This document shows positions 22,501-31,735 of a stretch of DNA of 64,000 bases, one piece after another. A program made the translations under genes and the position numbers. The DNA is from Asterias rubens (Eukaryota; Echinodermata; Asteroidea; Forcipulatida; Asteriidae): positions 5,717,488 to 5,781,487 of the forward strand of contig NC_047076.1 in assembly GCF_902459465.1 (NCBI RefSeq), written 5' to 3'. Under the pieces are notes generated by a model. The model ran no database searches. It saw only the letters and a program-made list of their open reading frames with translations, and was not told where the DNA came from. Each line of letters starts with the position of its first letter. The first letter of the stretch is position 1.

Positions 22501-23899
22501 ATAATAACTTATAACAGGATCAAACTTTTTATGGGACTGGGGGGCTGAAAATCACAGTGTGAAAAACTGGGTGCCGAGTTTGTATTTGTACATGTGCCGA
22601 GTTTGTGGGTGCCGAGTTTGCAAGGTGCCTAAGTTGTAAGTGGCGAGTTTGCAAGGTGCCGAGTTTGCAGGTGCCGAGTTTGCAAGGTGCCGAAGTGACC
22701 TGTACCCGCCAAAACATAGGATTTTGATTTGTTTCACAGGACTCGGGAAGTACTGAGTATACAGTGCTAACACACATCGGTGTATGGGTAAAAACCAAAA
22801 TCAATATTCTTTATCCCCAATGCAAATTTAACATCTCTTATATTGTTGCGGTACTCGCTACCAAAACATAGGATTCAAACTGCCTCTAAGCTACCGGGCA
22901 ACCTCAGTAGTCTAGTTAAAGACACTGCTCAAGAACTGCAGGGATTAGTCTTGACCCAAGTCGTCAGCGATCAATTTACACGAAGCGACATAATTCACTA
23001 TCGTCTATGCGGTACCAAGAATTGACGTCTTGGGCCAAGACTATTCCGTTTTTAGGAAAGTGCCCTCTGTTGTCCATGTTTTACATGTGAAAAAGCAAGA
23101 TGGCAGCCGACTGCTTTGCTGCTTCACAATCATTCTTTCACAAGAACAAAACTCAATTAAACGTTGTAAAAATAACCAAAATGTAACCCAAACTTATGAA
23201 AATTATCTTTTAGCTATTTACTTAACAGTTCTATACCTCTTTTGTGAATTTAAATGTATATTATTATTGGTTGAGTTGACGGCGAGTCGACGTCAAGACT
23301 CGTCAAACTCAAAGTCGTAGTAAAACTAGGTAGGACCCGCAACCCAGCCTGCGCATGCTGAAGAAGGAAAGATTTAATTTTTTTTTTTATGGCATAGACC
23401 TTTTCGCAAATACTGGGGCGCACGCGTAAAGCTTTCCGGAATTTGGTGCATTGTGGTCTAGCTGGTGATCAAATTGATCCATATCTATCCAACAATGCAC
23501 CTCATTCAACAGTCTGCGCTTCTTGTGCAATGCAATGGTATTTGCGAAAATGTCTATTGATTGCCATTGACATTGCATTGCGATTGCCATTGTTGTTGTA
23601 ATTGTTGGTTGGGTCTTAACCCTACAAAGTTTTGACAAGTTCTACACAAATACTACAAGTCGAGTTTAAATGCAAACACTGAGTAGAAATTACCAAGCAT
23701 TGTGCTGGAAGACTTTATCGGAATCAGTCAGAAATCTGTTGCCAAACTGGGGTCTGCGGTCATCTTCTGTCGCACACATGGTTTCCTCTGTTTTCTCGGT
23801 GGCCATAATTGCAGGAGAAAGTGCGCCCTCTGTTGATCTTTTTTGTTGAGTGGAGAGGAAAACAAAAACTGACGCCCCTTTAGGCGTTAAATCACTCAT
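13536..23899 (-). CDS. METTL2: METTL2-type tRNA N3-methylcytidine methyltransferase
   Basis: Eight minus-strand exons: 23899-23694, 19699-19608, 18778-18253, 16429-16369, 15922-15783, 14994-14888, 14476-14411 and 13708-13536. All junctions are GT-AG and in phase, giving 456 residues. The protein follows human METTL2A/METTL8 along its length: [47 protein letters not shown]-binding motif [21 protein letters not shown] (about 255-274), [54 protein letters not shown] and [25 protein letters not shown]2 proteins methylate cytidine 32 of tRNA-Thr and tRNA-Arg in the cytosol; METTL8 does this in mitochondria. METTL2 and METTL8 cannot be separated here. The protein is about 80 residues longer than METTL2A because of a Ser/Glu-rich insert ahead of motif I and a longer N terminus. 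ATGs at codons 32 and 41 are alternatives to the first. Confidence 0.93.
14176..14255. repeat. Interspersed repeat end: ATATTGATAATATC plus CTTATATAGCGCACG
   Basis: Close copy of the stretch at 8735-8830 (AAAGTCTTATATAGCGCACG, then GGCGCTTAGTATATATATAC). Located in METTL2 intron 7. It appears to be the 3' end of an interspersed element. The body is not recognisable. Confidence 0.5.
14562..14696. mobile_element. Short MITE with AAGCCCTTTTCACAC termini
   Basis: The left end TAAAGCCCTTTTCACACTC and right end CGCGTGAAAAGGGCTTAA are inverted repeats, with nested inverted GTCCTTGGTC / GACCAAGGAC inside. 135 bp, non-coding, in METTL2 intron 6. Confidence 0.7.
15325..15709. mobile_element. TTAA-flanked MITE (GGACACTATTGGTAATT family)
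   Basis: TTAA then AGCCATTGGACACTATTGG at the left and ATTGTCTAGTGTCT then TTAA at the right. The interior has the family hallmark inverted pair TTTCGAGACCTCAGATT / AGGTCTCGAAATCAAGCATC. It lies close to the fifth METTL2 coding exon (15783-15922). Confidence 0.75.
16804..17193. mobile_element. TTAA-flanked palindromic MITE (CCTTGGATCGG family)
   Basis: The left end TTAA-AGGAACTCTTTGCCTTGGAT and right end ATCCAAGGCAACGTGTTCC-TTTAA are inverted. The interior folds on itself completely: GGCCATTTATGGGAGT at 16979 against ACTCCCATAAATGGCC just downstream. Nearly the whole 390 bp is one imperfect palindrome. A related copy is at 63520-63875. In METTL2 intron 3. Confidence 0.8.
17540..18020. mobile_element. 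Two abutting TTAA MITE copies (partial plus full)
   Basis: 17540-17640 is the right end of a relative (ending ACCGAAAGTGTCCAGTGGCT then TTAA). The same TTAA at 17637-17640 starts a full GGACACTATTGGTAATT copy that runs to about 18020. The second copy shows CGAGACCTCAGATTTACAAT against a diverged reverse complement. In METTL2 intron 3. Confidence 0.7.
18885..19110 (-). mobile_element. 5'-truncated LINE (CR1/L2-like) 3' end
   Basis: On the minus strand the frame [20 protein letters not shown] then [16 protein letters not shown] matches the conserved C-terminus of CR1/L2-type reverse transcriptase proteins (RSF..APxLWNxLP ... F..LKTHLF). It is followed by a short 3' UTR with CGCCATGAGCATC and GCGCATTATAAATG, and an (ATT)n tail. 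A typical 5'-truncated insertion, in METTL2 intron 2. Confidence 0.75.
20676..20996 (-). repeat. CTCGGCACC minisatellite plus SINE tail (left arm of an inverted pair)
   Basis: 20845-20995 repeats CAAACTCGGCACC(TTG) about ten times in variable spacing. It abuts a SINE tail (GATGTTAAATTTGCATCGGG, 20747 on) read on the minus strand. The reverse-complement arrangement is found at 22555-22850. The frames through it are repeat shadow. Confidence 0.7.
21968..22206. mobile_element. Foldback MITE with 9-bp target site duplication
   Basis: A near-perfect palindrome of 239 bp. It starts TAGTCTTGGCCCAAGACTAG and ends TAGTCTTGGACCAAGACTA. The arms (GATTCTGGATAGTGTACTAT ... against its complement ... CACTATCCAGAATC) meet at a short loop near 22080. 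It is flanked on both sides by GTGAAAGTG (21959-21967 and 22207-22215), a perfect 9-bp duplication. Nine bp is typical of Mutator-like elements. Non-coding, in METTL2 intron 1. Confidence 0.85.
22555..22925 (+). repeat. GGTGCCGAGTTTGCAA minisatellite plus SINE parts (right arm of an inverted pair)
   Basis: 22570-22697 repeats GGTGCCGAGTTTGCAA about eight times, the reverse complement of the array at 20845-20995. It is followed by SINE body (AGTACTGAGTATACAGTGCT), SINE tail (GCAAATTTAACATCTC) and the start of another SINE head (CTAGTTAAAGACACTGC). In METTL2 intron 1. Confidence 0.65.
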
Positions 23900-24124
23900 T
23901 TTATTTACGTGGAGAAACTAAACATTGGGCGCTGTTTACGTTTTTTTCCCGTTTGATATTGTTTATTCTTTTGGGCGATTTTATTAGCCCACGTAATTAA
24001 CAACTTCACTGAATAAAATTTTCTCGTCAAACAGTGCAGCTGGATCGTCCAAGACGCAATTTTCCGACAATTTTCAACGCCCAAATTCAAGATTTTTCCC
24101 GAATTTCTATTGAGCGAGAAGACC
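23900..24124. promoter_or_regulatory. Bidirectional METTL2/RBM45 promoter interval
   Basis: The METTL2 ATG (23899, minus) and RBM45 ATG (24125, plus) are 225 bp apart with no other gene between, so both transcription starts and 5' UTRs must overlap this interval or splice from nearby. There is no clear TATA box. A CCAAT-like or other core element cannot be assigned by eye. Divergent pairs this close normally share a promoter. Confidence 0.7.
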
Positions 24125-27100
24125 ATGTCGTCACGCAGTGAATCTTACTACGGTGGCGGATGGTCAGATCAGCCCGGCCCGACCAGCGATCGCGACGATG
24201 ATCGTGATCGAGGGGGGCGATTCGCAGGGTTCGCCGGTCGTGATCGGGACCGTGGAGGTGGCGACAGGGGCTCTGGGCGAGTCGACATGGATAAACCTCC
24301 AAATAGCCGGTGAATATTTACTTCGTTTAGATAGGGTGTGGCTTTTTAACACCTTTATTGTTTTATTTAGGAAAATATTGAAAGTCTATCTTATTTTGTG
24401 TAGCTAAGTCCAGTCTGATCGCTGGAAATATATGCCAAAAAAGGAGGGCAGAAAATAATGCAAATTAATGTTGCTTATTTTTATGTTAATTTATTATATT
24501 TTTGACCACACAGTTAATCATCATACAAAAATGAAGAAGGCTGCATTTTATGATTTTTGTAATTTGTTGGCCTACCTCCTTTCGATTTATAATTACTAAG
24601 AATATATTCCTTCTTGAACCCAAGAGACTAGTAGTAGTAGTACATAAGTAGAGGGGGAAAAGTGATCATAATAATAATAATAATAATAATAATAAACATT
24701 TATATAGCGCCAAATCCATTAAAAATGCTCCCAGGCGCTTTACAACAACAAAACATTTTAACCACAAAAAACTAAATAATTAAAAGATCCAAAATTAAAA
24801 TCCATAAAGTATGATCATAAAACAATAAAGATACATGTACAAGTAAAAAGATGAATATAATCAATCAAACACATCGTCACTGCTGGAATCAACAATAACA
24901 TGAATAACATGCTTCTAAAAATAAAAATTGCTCACTATTATTGCTAATGCAATGCTTTTTTGTTAGTTCTACCCCCTCCTATCCTACTCACGGTAGGGTG
25001 TTTTCCTTTCAATTAGAATGATTATATTTACACTTTACTTATGTAGTAAACTTTCCGTATCCTGCCACCACTTCTTCATATATACATATATGTACATTTA
25101 AAAAAAAAAGTAATATCTCATTTGAGTAAATTAATATTTCATGATCATATTGAACGAAAAAGTGGTGGCAGGATACAAAAACTTGTCCATTTATTTTACC
25201 ATAATAAATTGATAGAGCATCATATATATTTTTCTTTTTTTTCTTTTCCAAATTAGACTTTTTATTGTCTGCGGGAGGAACCATACAGAGACTGAACTCA
25301 AGGAGCATTTTGAGCGATTTGGCACGATCGACGATGTCTGGCTTGTGAAGAACAGATCGACCAATGAGAGCAAGGGTGTGGCGTATATTAAATACGCCAA
25401 AGCGTCGGAGGCAGCAATCGCTATGGAGGAAACTGATAATAAGTGTATTGGGTCTGATCCTAAACCTCTAAAGGTATTGAAACTTGATGGGGCTCAAAGT
25501 CAAAGTTTTTGAATACTTAAGACTGATGATAACTGCAAAGTTTCAAATCCTACCCTGCTATCTACCTCTCAGATTGGCCCAATTTCATGGAGCTGCTTCA
25601 GTTTAAAAATATTGCTTAACAACTTTCTATTAAGCAAAAAATAAGTTGGTACACCAGTTGCAGTTGGTAAACAGTATGACATTGTTCTTAGCTGTAAATC
25701 CTTTTTCTGGTAAGCATACTATTTGTGCATAGCTACTTTCAGGCCCAATTTCCTCAAGACTGCACAGGGCTTGTATCTCAAAACATTGTTCCTAACCAGA
25801 GAGTTGTTTATATGATTAAAATCAAAATGAGTAGAACACAATCTTGTTTAATAGTTTCTCATTTAATTTTTTTATATTTTTAGAACAATCACCTAGAGAA
25901 GGTTTTTTAAATATTTGAAATGGGTAATAATACTCAAAGGAATTGAAGGATATTTGTAAATTAAAAGTGCAGTTTTAAGGTGTGTTACTACATGTAAGTA
26001 TCTACCTGATTTATGTTTAAAAACTCCCTGATTGCAAGATGCAAATGTTGGCAGCTCTGCAATTGCACATTATAATTAATGTATCTATCAATTCTCGAAG
26101 GTGTTGATCGCAAACTCAAGACGCTCTGGGAGTAAACAGGACATTGATGGACAGAAAGAACTGATGCGTATCTTCATCATGGTCCCCAAGATCTACACAG
26201 ACGATGATGTTCGGGAAAAATTCCAAGGTAAAATAAAAAGTTGTATGCGATTTTTCCCCCTGTGCTTAACAAATTTTTGCATTTATGACATTTATTTCAT
26301 TTATTCATTCTGGTTGTGAAGCCAAGTTTCAGTTTTATATGTTCCATGGATGCGCAAAAAGCTTTTGTGCAACTGGGCAAAGTAACAAGTTACACAAGAT
26401 CAAAGTTGTTTAACTTGTTTGGCATTTCAGGCAAAAATATTCCAAGACAAGTTTTCCACCTTGACCATCTTTTTACCACATGTATCTTAAGCAAGATATT
26501 TTTCCAAGCTTGGTAAAATTTTTTAATTTCCCTGTTTGTTTCTAATTTTACTTTGTGTTGTCACCCTCTCTATCTTCCTTTTTCACTCTGGATAGCTTAT
26601 GGAGAAATCGACCACATCAATCTACTCAAAGACAGAAGGTCGGGAGAGAATAAGGGATTTGCTTACGTCAAATTCCGCAAAGTGTCCAGTGCAGCAGTCG
26701 CTATAGAGAGCTGTGATCGAGGTAACATTTCAAACTCCAACTCCAAAGAAGGATGACTAAGTGGTCTCTAGGTTCCCTCTCCATCCCTGTGTTTGTCACC
26801 AACTGATTCAGTTCAGTGAGCCCTTTTACGTGTACGCCGTCAACTCAGCAGGATCCTAAAGTGAGGACATTTAGGCCTTGATTGTTGGTGGAGTGCAGAT
26901 CAGGCACAAAAGTGCTACCATAAATAAGACTTGAGTCACACACTCCCTACCCACTCCCAGTGGGTTTTAGGTTCAAACCCAACCTCGCTACCATGGGCAG
27001 GGCGCCGTACCACCTGCTAGCTCTGCGTACGTCTCTAACCCCAGGGAGCGAAACTCCGATCTGTGTTTGATTGGCTATCAAATACGCGCTATAAGCCAAA

Positions 27101-30100
27101 ACGGGTGCGTATAAAGATGTACGTATTCACTTTTTTGTCACGCAACACTGAACGCCATGGCAAGTTTATGACTTTTATTACACACAGCGCATCCATGAGC
27201 GCATCCAGCCTTTGTTCAACTAACACCCAACACAGAACAGTCACACTTCCACCCACCTCCAGCTTATCTTGTTCCTATTCCTGCCTTTGCGCACCATCAA
27301 GCCAAGCCCAACTCCCAGCTATCTCCATAGGCAGAACTAACATGAGTCCAGCTTTCTCCTGAATTAGACTCTTAGAGCGTACTAATCAATTTCCAGATTC
27401 TTGCAAAGACCTCTTTTGAAATTAAACTGAGCATATTAGAAAATATAAATAACCAAATTTCAAGCCCCTGGTTAATAGTAAACCTTTTTCATTTCACTTT
27501 TGTTTCTCTTTTCAGGTTTCAAAGCGATCTTGGCTGAACCTAAGGGGCACCGGAATCGAGATGAACCCATACCCAGCCAGATGCACGAGTCGACTTTCAC
27601 CGGCGGTGGTGGTTTCCGGCCAGACTCGGCCTTCGATCCCAGATCCAACTTTGCACCGCCGGCCGTGGGCGGTGGCTTCCATGCGTACGAACCGAACTCA
27701 TATCACCATCCTGCGGCAGGTATGTTCTAAAGGTGTCACTAGGTGGCAGCAGACACTATGCATAAAGAAACACTGTTAACATAGGTTTTTTGGGGGACTT
27801 TGGCGCTAGCTGAGAATTGCCCATCTGTTTTCCCTGAAAGTGGAGATGCACAAATAAATACACATGCAGTGCCTCCTGGTTCTACTTGTAAGTTTAGACT
27901 CTACCTAGTCTGGTCCCCTGTCTTCATCTGCATGAGAAAGACAGGCACTGGCTTTACAGACCCAGTCATTTCATTGGATACAACAATTTCATTGGATAAG
28001 CGTGAAGTGACGTAAGCTTTCCAAATCTGTGTTTTGATTGGTCCAAGGTGATGTTTGTCAGCTCACTTTCAGTTGTCTGCATGTAATGGGCATTATGTAC
28101 ATGTGCATGCATATAATGTTGTTTTATATGTATACATGTACATGTACGTAAGATTTGACTGCAAATCTCCGTGTGAAATAAATGCCAGGTCAAAGGTGCT
28201 TTTGTAAGGATCCTGATATACACTCAAGGCAGATGTTCAGGTTAGAATGTACCCACCTCCACTGTTCATCCATCATAGTCATTATGTCGTTAGTCGTGAG
28301 TTTTGTTTTTAAGTTTTCTTATTTTTTCTTTGTTTCTCAACAGCAGTGACAGATCCGCAGATCTCTCCAAAGCTTTACGTTGTCGTCAACGGGAGTGTCA
28401 CAGAGAATCAACTGAGGGCGCTGTTTGATCTGGTCCCCGGATTGGAGTACTGCGACCTGAGACAAGAAAGGGGGGACTTTGGGGTCAAAGGTACTATCCC
28501 TCTGAAAGCTCTGTCGCTTCAGGTCGTTAATTTCAATTTCATATAGATCTGTAATGATCACAAGTTAGTTAATTGTGAAATTCAAATCAATTTGATGTAA
28601 GTTGGTTGCCCTTAATATTTAACGAAAATGTCGCGTCCCCCGAATCTCTTACAAAGCCGCTTCCCAGGTTTTATCGTAAACTTGGGCATGATCCCTGGCT
28701 ACTATACAGCAGTTACAGGTTGCTGGCTTCTGACTGGCACCCTCATGTAAAAATATTGACAATATTGGGAGACCGTCCACATAAGGCCAGCTCAGTTGGT
28801 AGAGAGTCCGCAATATAATCCGAATCACAGATTCAAACTGTACTCTAATCAATGTTTTGGGTTCCCCCGAAATTAGAAATAAAACTGTGATTTTGTTCTC
28901 TATACCTGTAGGAATTGCGTATGTACGTTACAGCACTGCAGTTTCAGCGGTCTACGCTAAGCAAAAGTTGGACCGGTTTGAGTACCCGCCTAGCTGCCCG
29001 CTGTCGGTGAAATTTGTTGAGGAGCCCGGGTCTCCCACCGACACTGTGTAAGTACAGCAGATCTTTGACACAACTGATTATTATTAGCACCTAACAATTC
29101 CCCAAATTGTCCATTGTTGAGATAGTAAGATTTCCCTGTTTCTATTCCCCCCCCCTTGTGCACCATTGAGCCAAGCCCAGTTACTTGTTAAATTCAGAGT
29201 ACTTAAGCAGCATCTATCAACAGAGTCCAGCATTCTCCTGAAGACGATAAGAGCATACTGATCAAGACGTTGAGTTGTCAACCATCGGTTCTTTTCAGAA
29301 CACACCTTCAATCTTCAAACGACAGCTCAAAACTCACCTCTTCAAACAAGCTTTTTAAATCCTGGACTTTTGACTTTGGGAACCTGAAAACCTTTAATGG
29401 CATTTTTTGTCAGATACTGTGCGCTTAATGTGCTTATTATTACTAAAAGCGAATTACAATTGGCGCTACTGCTAACCTCACCTAGTCACTGTTGAGATGT
29501 TTGAAGTAAACACATCTCTTTAAACAGGCATTTGTTTCAATGGTTTAATTATCGTTATTTTAGTTACCTTTTTAGGATGTTTTTTCTTAAATATTGCATT
29601 TGTATTATTGTATTCTATACCACATGTTCTAGATTTCTCTCAACTTAGGTTTACATTTTAATTTGTGTTGTTGTTATTGTATATTAATTAATGCTATTGT
29701 TTGTATTTTAGCGCCATGAGCACTTCTGTTGATTTGTGCGCTTTATAAGTTTTCATTATTATTAAAGCCATTTGTTGTTTCTCTACTTGGACAGACGAGC
29801 TCAGGTGCAGCAGGGCCAAGCACAATTACCTAGCTACACCATGGATCCGACCATGCTTCGGCTCCCAGCACAACAACCCCTCGTACACATCGACTCGTAA
29901 GTACTCTTTGTTTGTTTGTTTGTTTAGATAATCCTACAATATGTTCTGCGGCCTCAATGCCTCAGCCTCTTCATTTCTCACTGGCCTAATGTCCATCAAA
30001 GAACCTGTCAGTTTTCTGCATTCCTGTTCCCAAACTTCAATTTTGCGCATTCAAACAACCAAAAAACAGTTGGGGGGATCATGCCTTTTCTATCACTACT

Positions 30101-31735
30101 TCATTAGCCAATTCCCCAAATTTGCTTAAATCTCACCTTTTTATTAAAGCTTACTGTACGGGCTATGAGCAATTACTGCTGGATTGACGCCTTATAAATT
30201 TAACAATTGATTGATTGATGATCTTCCCATCAAGGGAACTCGGCAAACTCCCACAATGATATATTAACACCAAGCGAGCAATGAACAGCCAATCTCTCTC
30301 ATACGAACATTGGATTAACGTTTATGATTATGAACTGCACAAATCAAGAAATTGCGATTCACTAACTAGACGACGATACTTATTCTAGTCAGTGTGAAAT
30401 CCACGGTTAGCTTGGTAGGATTTGAACCCACAACCTTGTAATTGCAAGTCCTGCAGTCTAACCACTGGACCACGGTTAGCTTGGTAGGATTTGAACCTAC
30501 AACCTTGTAGTTGCTAGTCCTGCAGTCTAACCACTGGACCACGGTTAGCTTGGTAGGATTTGAACCTACAACCTTGTAGTTGCAAGTCCTGCAGTCTAAC
30601 CACTGGACCACGGTGACATACTGTACAGCATCAGTTTGAAAACATTATGGCTTGATTTTAAGATATTAGAAGAAAAAAAAAGATCTTCTAAAAATATCTT
30701 ATGCCAAGGTTTTCTTCTGTAGATTGCAGTCAATTTTGTCAGTCAAGGTGTTTAAGTTTAGCACAATGGTACCAGATTTCTCATCACCTTGACGAAGACA
30801 GACTTGACCTTTCAACTCTGACCTTTTGATTCCTATTATATCAGTGAGTGCATGGAGAGACTGTTCATCGTTTGTAACCCCGTCGCACCGCCGCCGTCGG
30901 TTCTAACCGATATCTTCTGCCGATTCGGGAACCTGATAGAGTGCTACATGTTGAACAATCGGAACTTTGGCTATGCCAAGTATGCAGGTATGAATGTTAA
31001 CCCCGATAGTATATCAATGGCAAGTAGTGTGTGAACTCTCCTGCTGATTGTCAATTTGAAACCCAAATCCATTCCACAAACTTACCATTTGTTGGCCTTT
31101 TTTATAATTAAATGGTTTGGGTACTACACAAAACACAACTGTCCACAGATTTACAATAAACTTACATGATTTAAAGATAATTATGGTAGAAAGCTTCCCT
31201 TGAAATATTAATTGCTGAGCTGCATTAGTTTTTGAGAGAAATGAGTGAAACAGTTTCACCAAAATAATCTTCTCAGTGAGGCGAAAATTATTTTAGCAAA
31301 TTATTTTAGTATGTACAACGGATTGACGCAACTGTCCTGAAAACATTGCCCTGGTTTTTTTTTTAACTTTTGTTCTCAAAAACTTGACTGATAAAGCTGA
31401 AACTTCTACAGGTAGATTATATTACATACATCTTCAATCACAGTTTGTAGGGAATCATAAACTTGCTTTACAAAAGGTATCAAAACCCGTTAACACTATA
31501 TTCTCAAATGAGATTACAAAATGGTGTACATTCTGAAACCCAACATTCAAAACATCAGTGCATCGTACTGACTTTTTTGTCTCCGGTAACCCCCGATATT
31601 TGTTGCGCAGATAAGAGTAGCGCCCTCAAGGCTATCGAGATGATTCACGGCCAAGAGGTATCGGGTATCCGCTTTAAGGTAATGGTGGCCGACCCGCAAA
31701 CCAACGACACCCGCAAACGCCCTCGCACGACCTGA
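24125..31735 (+). CDS. RBM45: RBM45 RNA-binding protein
   Basis: Ten exons: 24125-24309, 25257-25473, 26101-26227, 26596-26721, 27516-27719, 28344-28490, 28912-29047, 29795-29896, 30845-30987 and 31611-31735. All are GT-AG and in phase, giving 503 residues (human 476). The N-terminus is Arg/Asp/Gly-rich. RRM1 is about 63-137 ([11 protein letters not shown]1-like SKGVAYIKY). RRM2 is about 157-230 ([16 protein letters not shown]) followed by FKAILAEPK as in human RBM45. RRM3 is about 296-373 ([29 protein letters not shown]). The C-terminal RRM is about 420-495 ([42 protein letters not shown]). The basic tail RKRPRTT matches the human C-terminal nuclear localisation signal KRQRTY. RBM45 is a nuclear, self-associating RNA-binding protein studied in neural development and neurodegeneration. 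Orthology is clear over the whole length. Confidence 0.95.
24667..24760. repeat. (AAT)n microsatellite with LINE/SINE-type 3' end
   Basis: About nine AAT repeats followed by AACATTTATATAGCGCC and GGCGCTTTACAACAAC on the plus strand. Read on the minus strand it is a TATAGCGC-type 3' end with an ATT tail, as at 18885-18960. In RBM45 intron 1. Confidence 0.6.
29270..29775 (+). mobile_element. 5'-truncated CR1/L2-like LINE 3' end
   Basis: The last codons of the element's second open frame are readable at about 29314-29355 ([12 protein letters not shown] then stop), the conserved C-terminus of CR1/L2-type proteins. About 400 bp of 3' UTR follow, ending GTGCGCTTTATAAGTTTTC and an ATTATTATT tail just before RBM45 exon 8. 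The exon 8 acceptor lies about 20 bp beyond the tail. Confidence 0.75.
30195..30618 (-). mobile_element. tRNA-derived SINE with three tandem tRNA-like heads
   Basis: On the minus strand three head-to-tail copies, about 62-63 bp each, of GTGGTCCAGTGGTTAGACTG ... GGTTGTGGGTTCAAATCCTA carry A-box- and B-box-like pol III promoter sequences. They are followed by one body (ACGTTAATCC, TGAACAGCC-type sequence) and an ATCAATCAATCA tail. A single-headed relative lies at 40545-40815. In RBM45 intron 8. Confidence 0.75.
31110..31495. mobile_element. MITE of the GGATTTGGGTACTT family
   Basis: Begins ATTAAATGGTTTGGGTACTA, contains GTCCACAGATTTACAATAAA and TAGTTTTTGAGAGAAATGAG, and ends CAAAACCCG next to TTAA. 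It aligns end to end with the copy in the HDAC intron at 46374-47070. Located in RBM45 intron 9. Confidence 0.65.

Noticed and set aside
30366..30611. 81-codon open frame with three copies of [20 protein letters not shown]
   Set aside because: It is the translation of tandem tRNA-like SINE heads, not a protein repeat.
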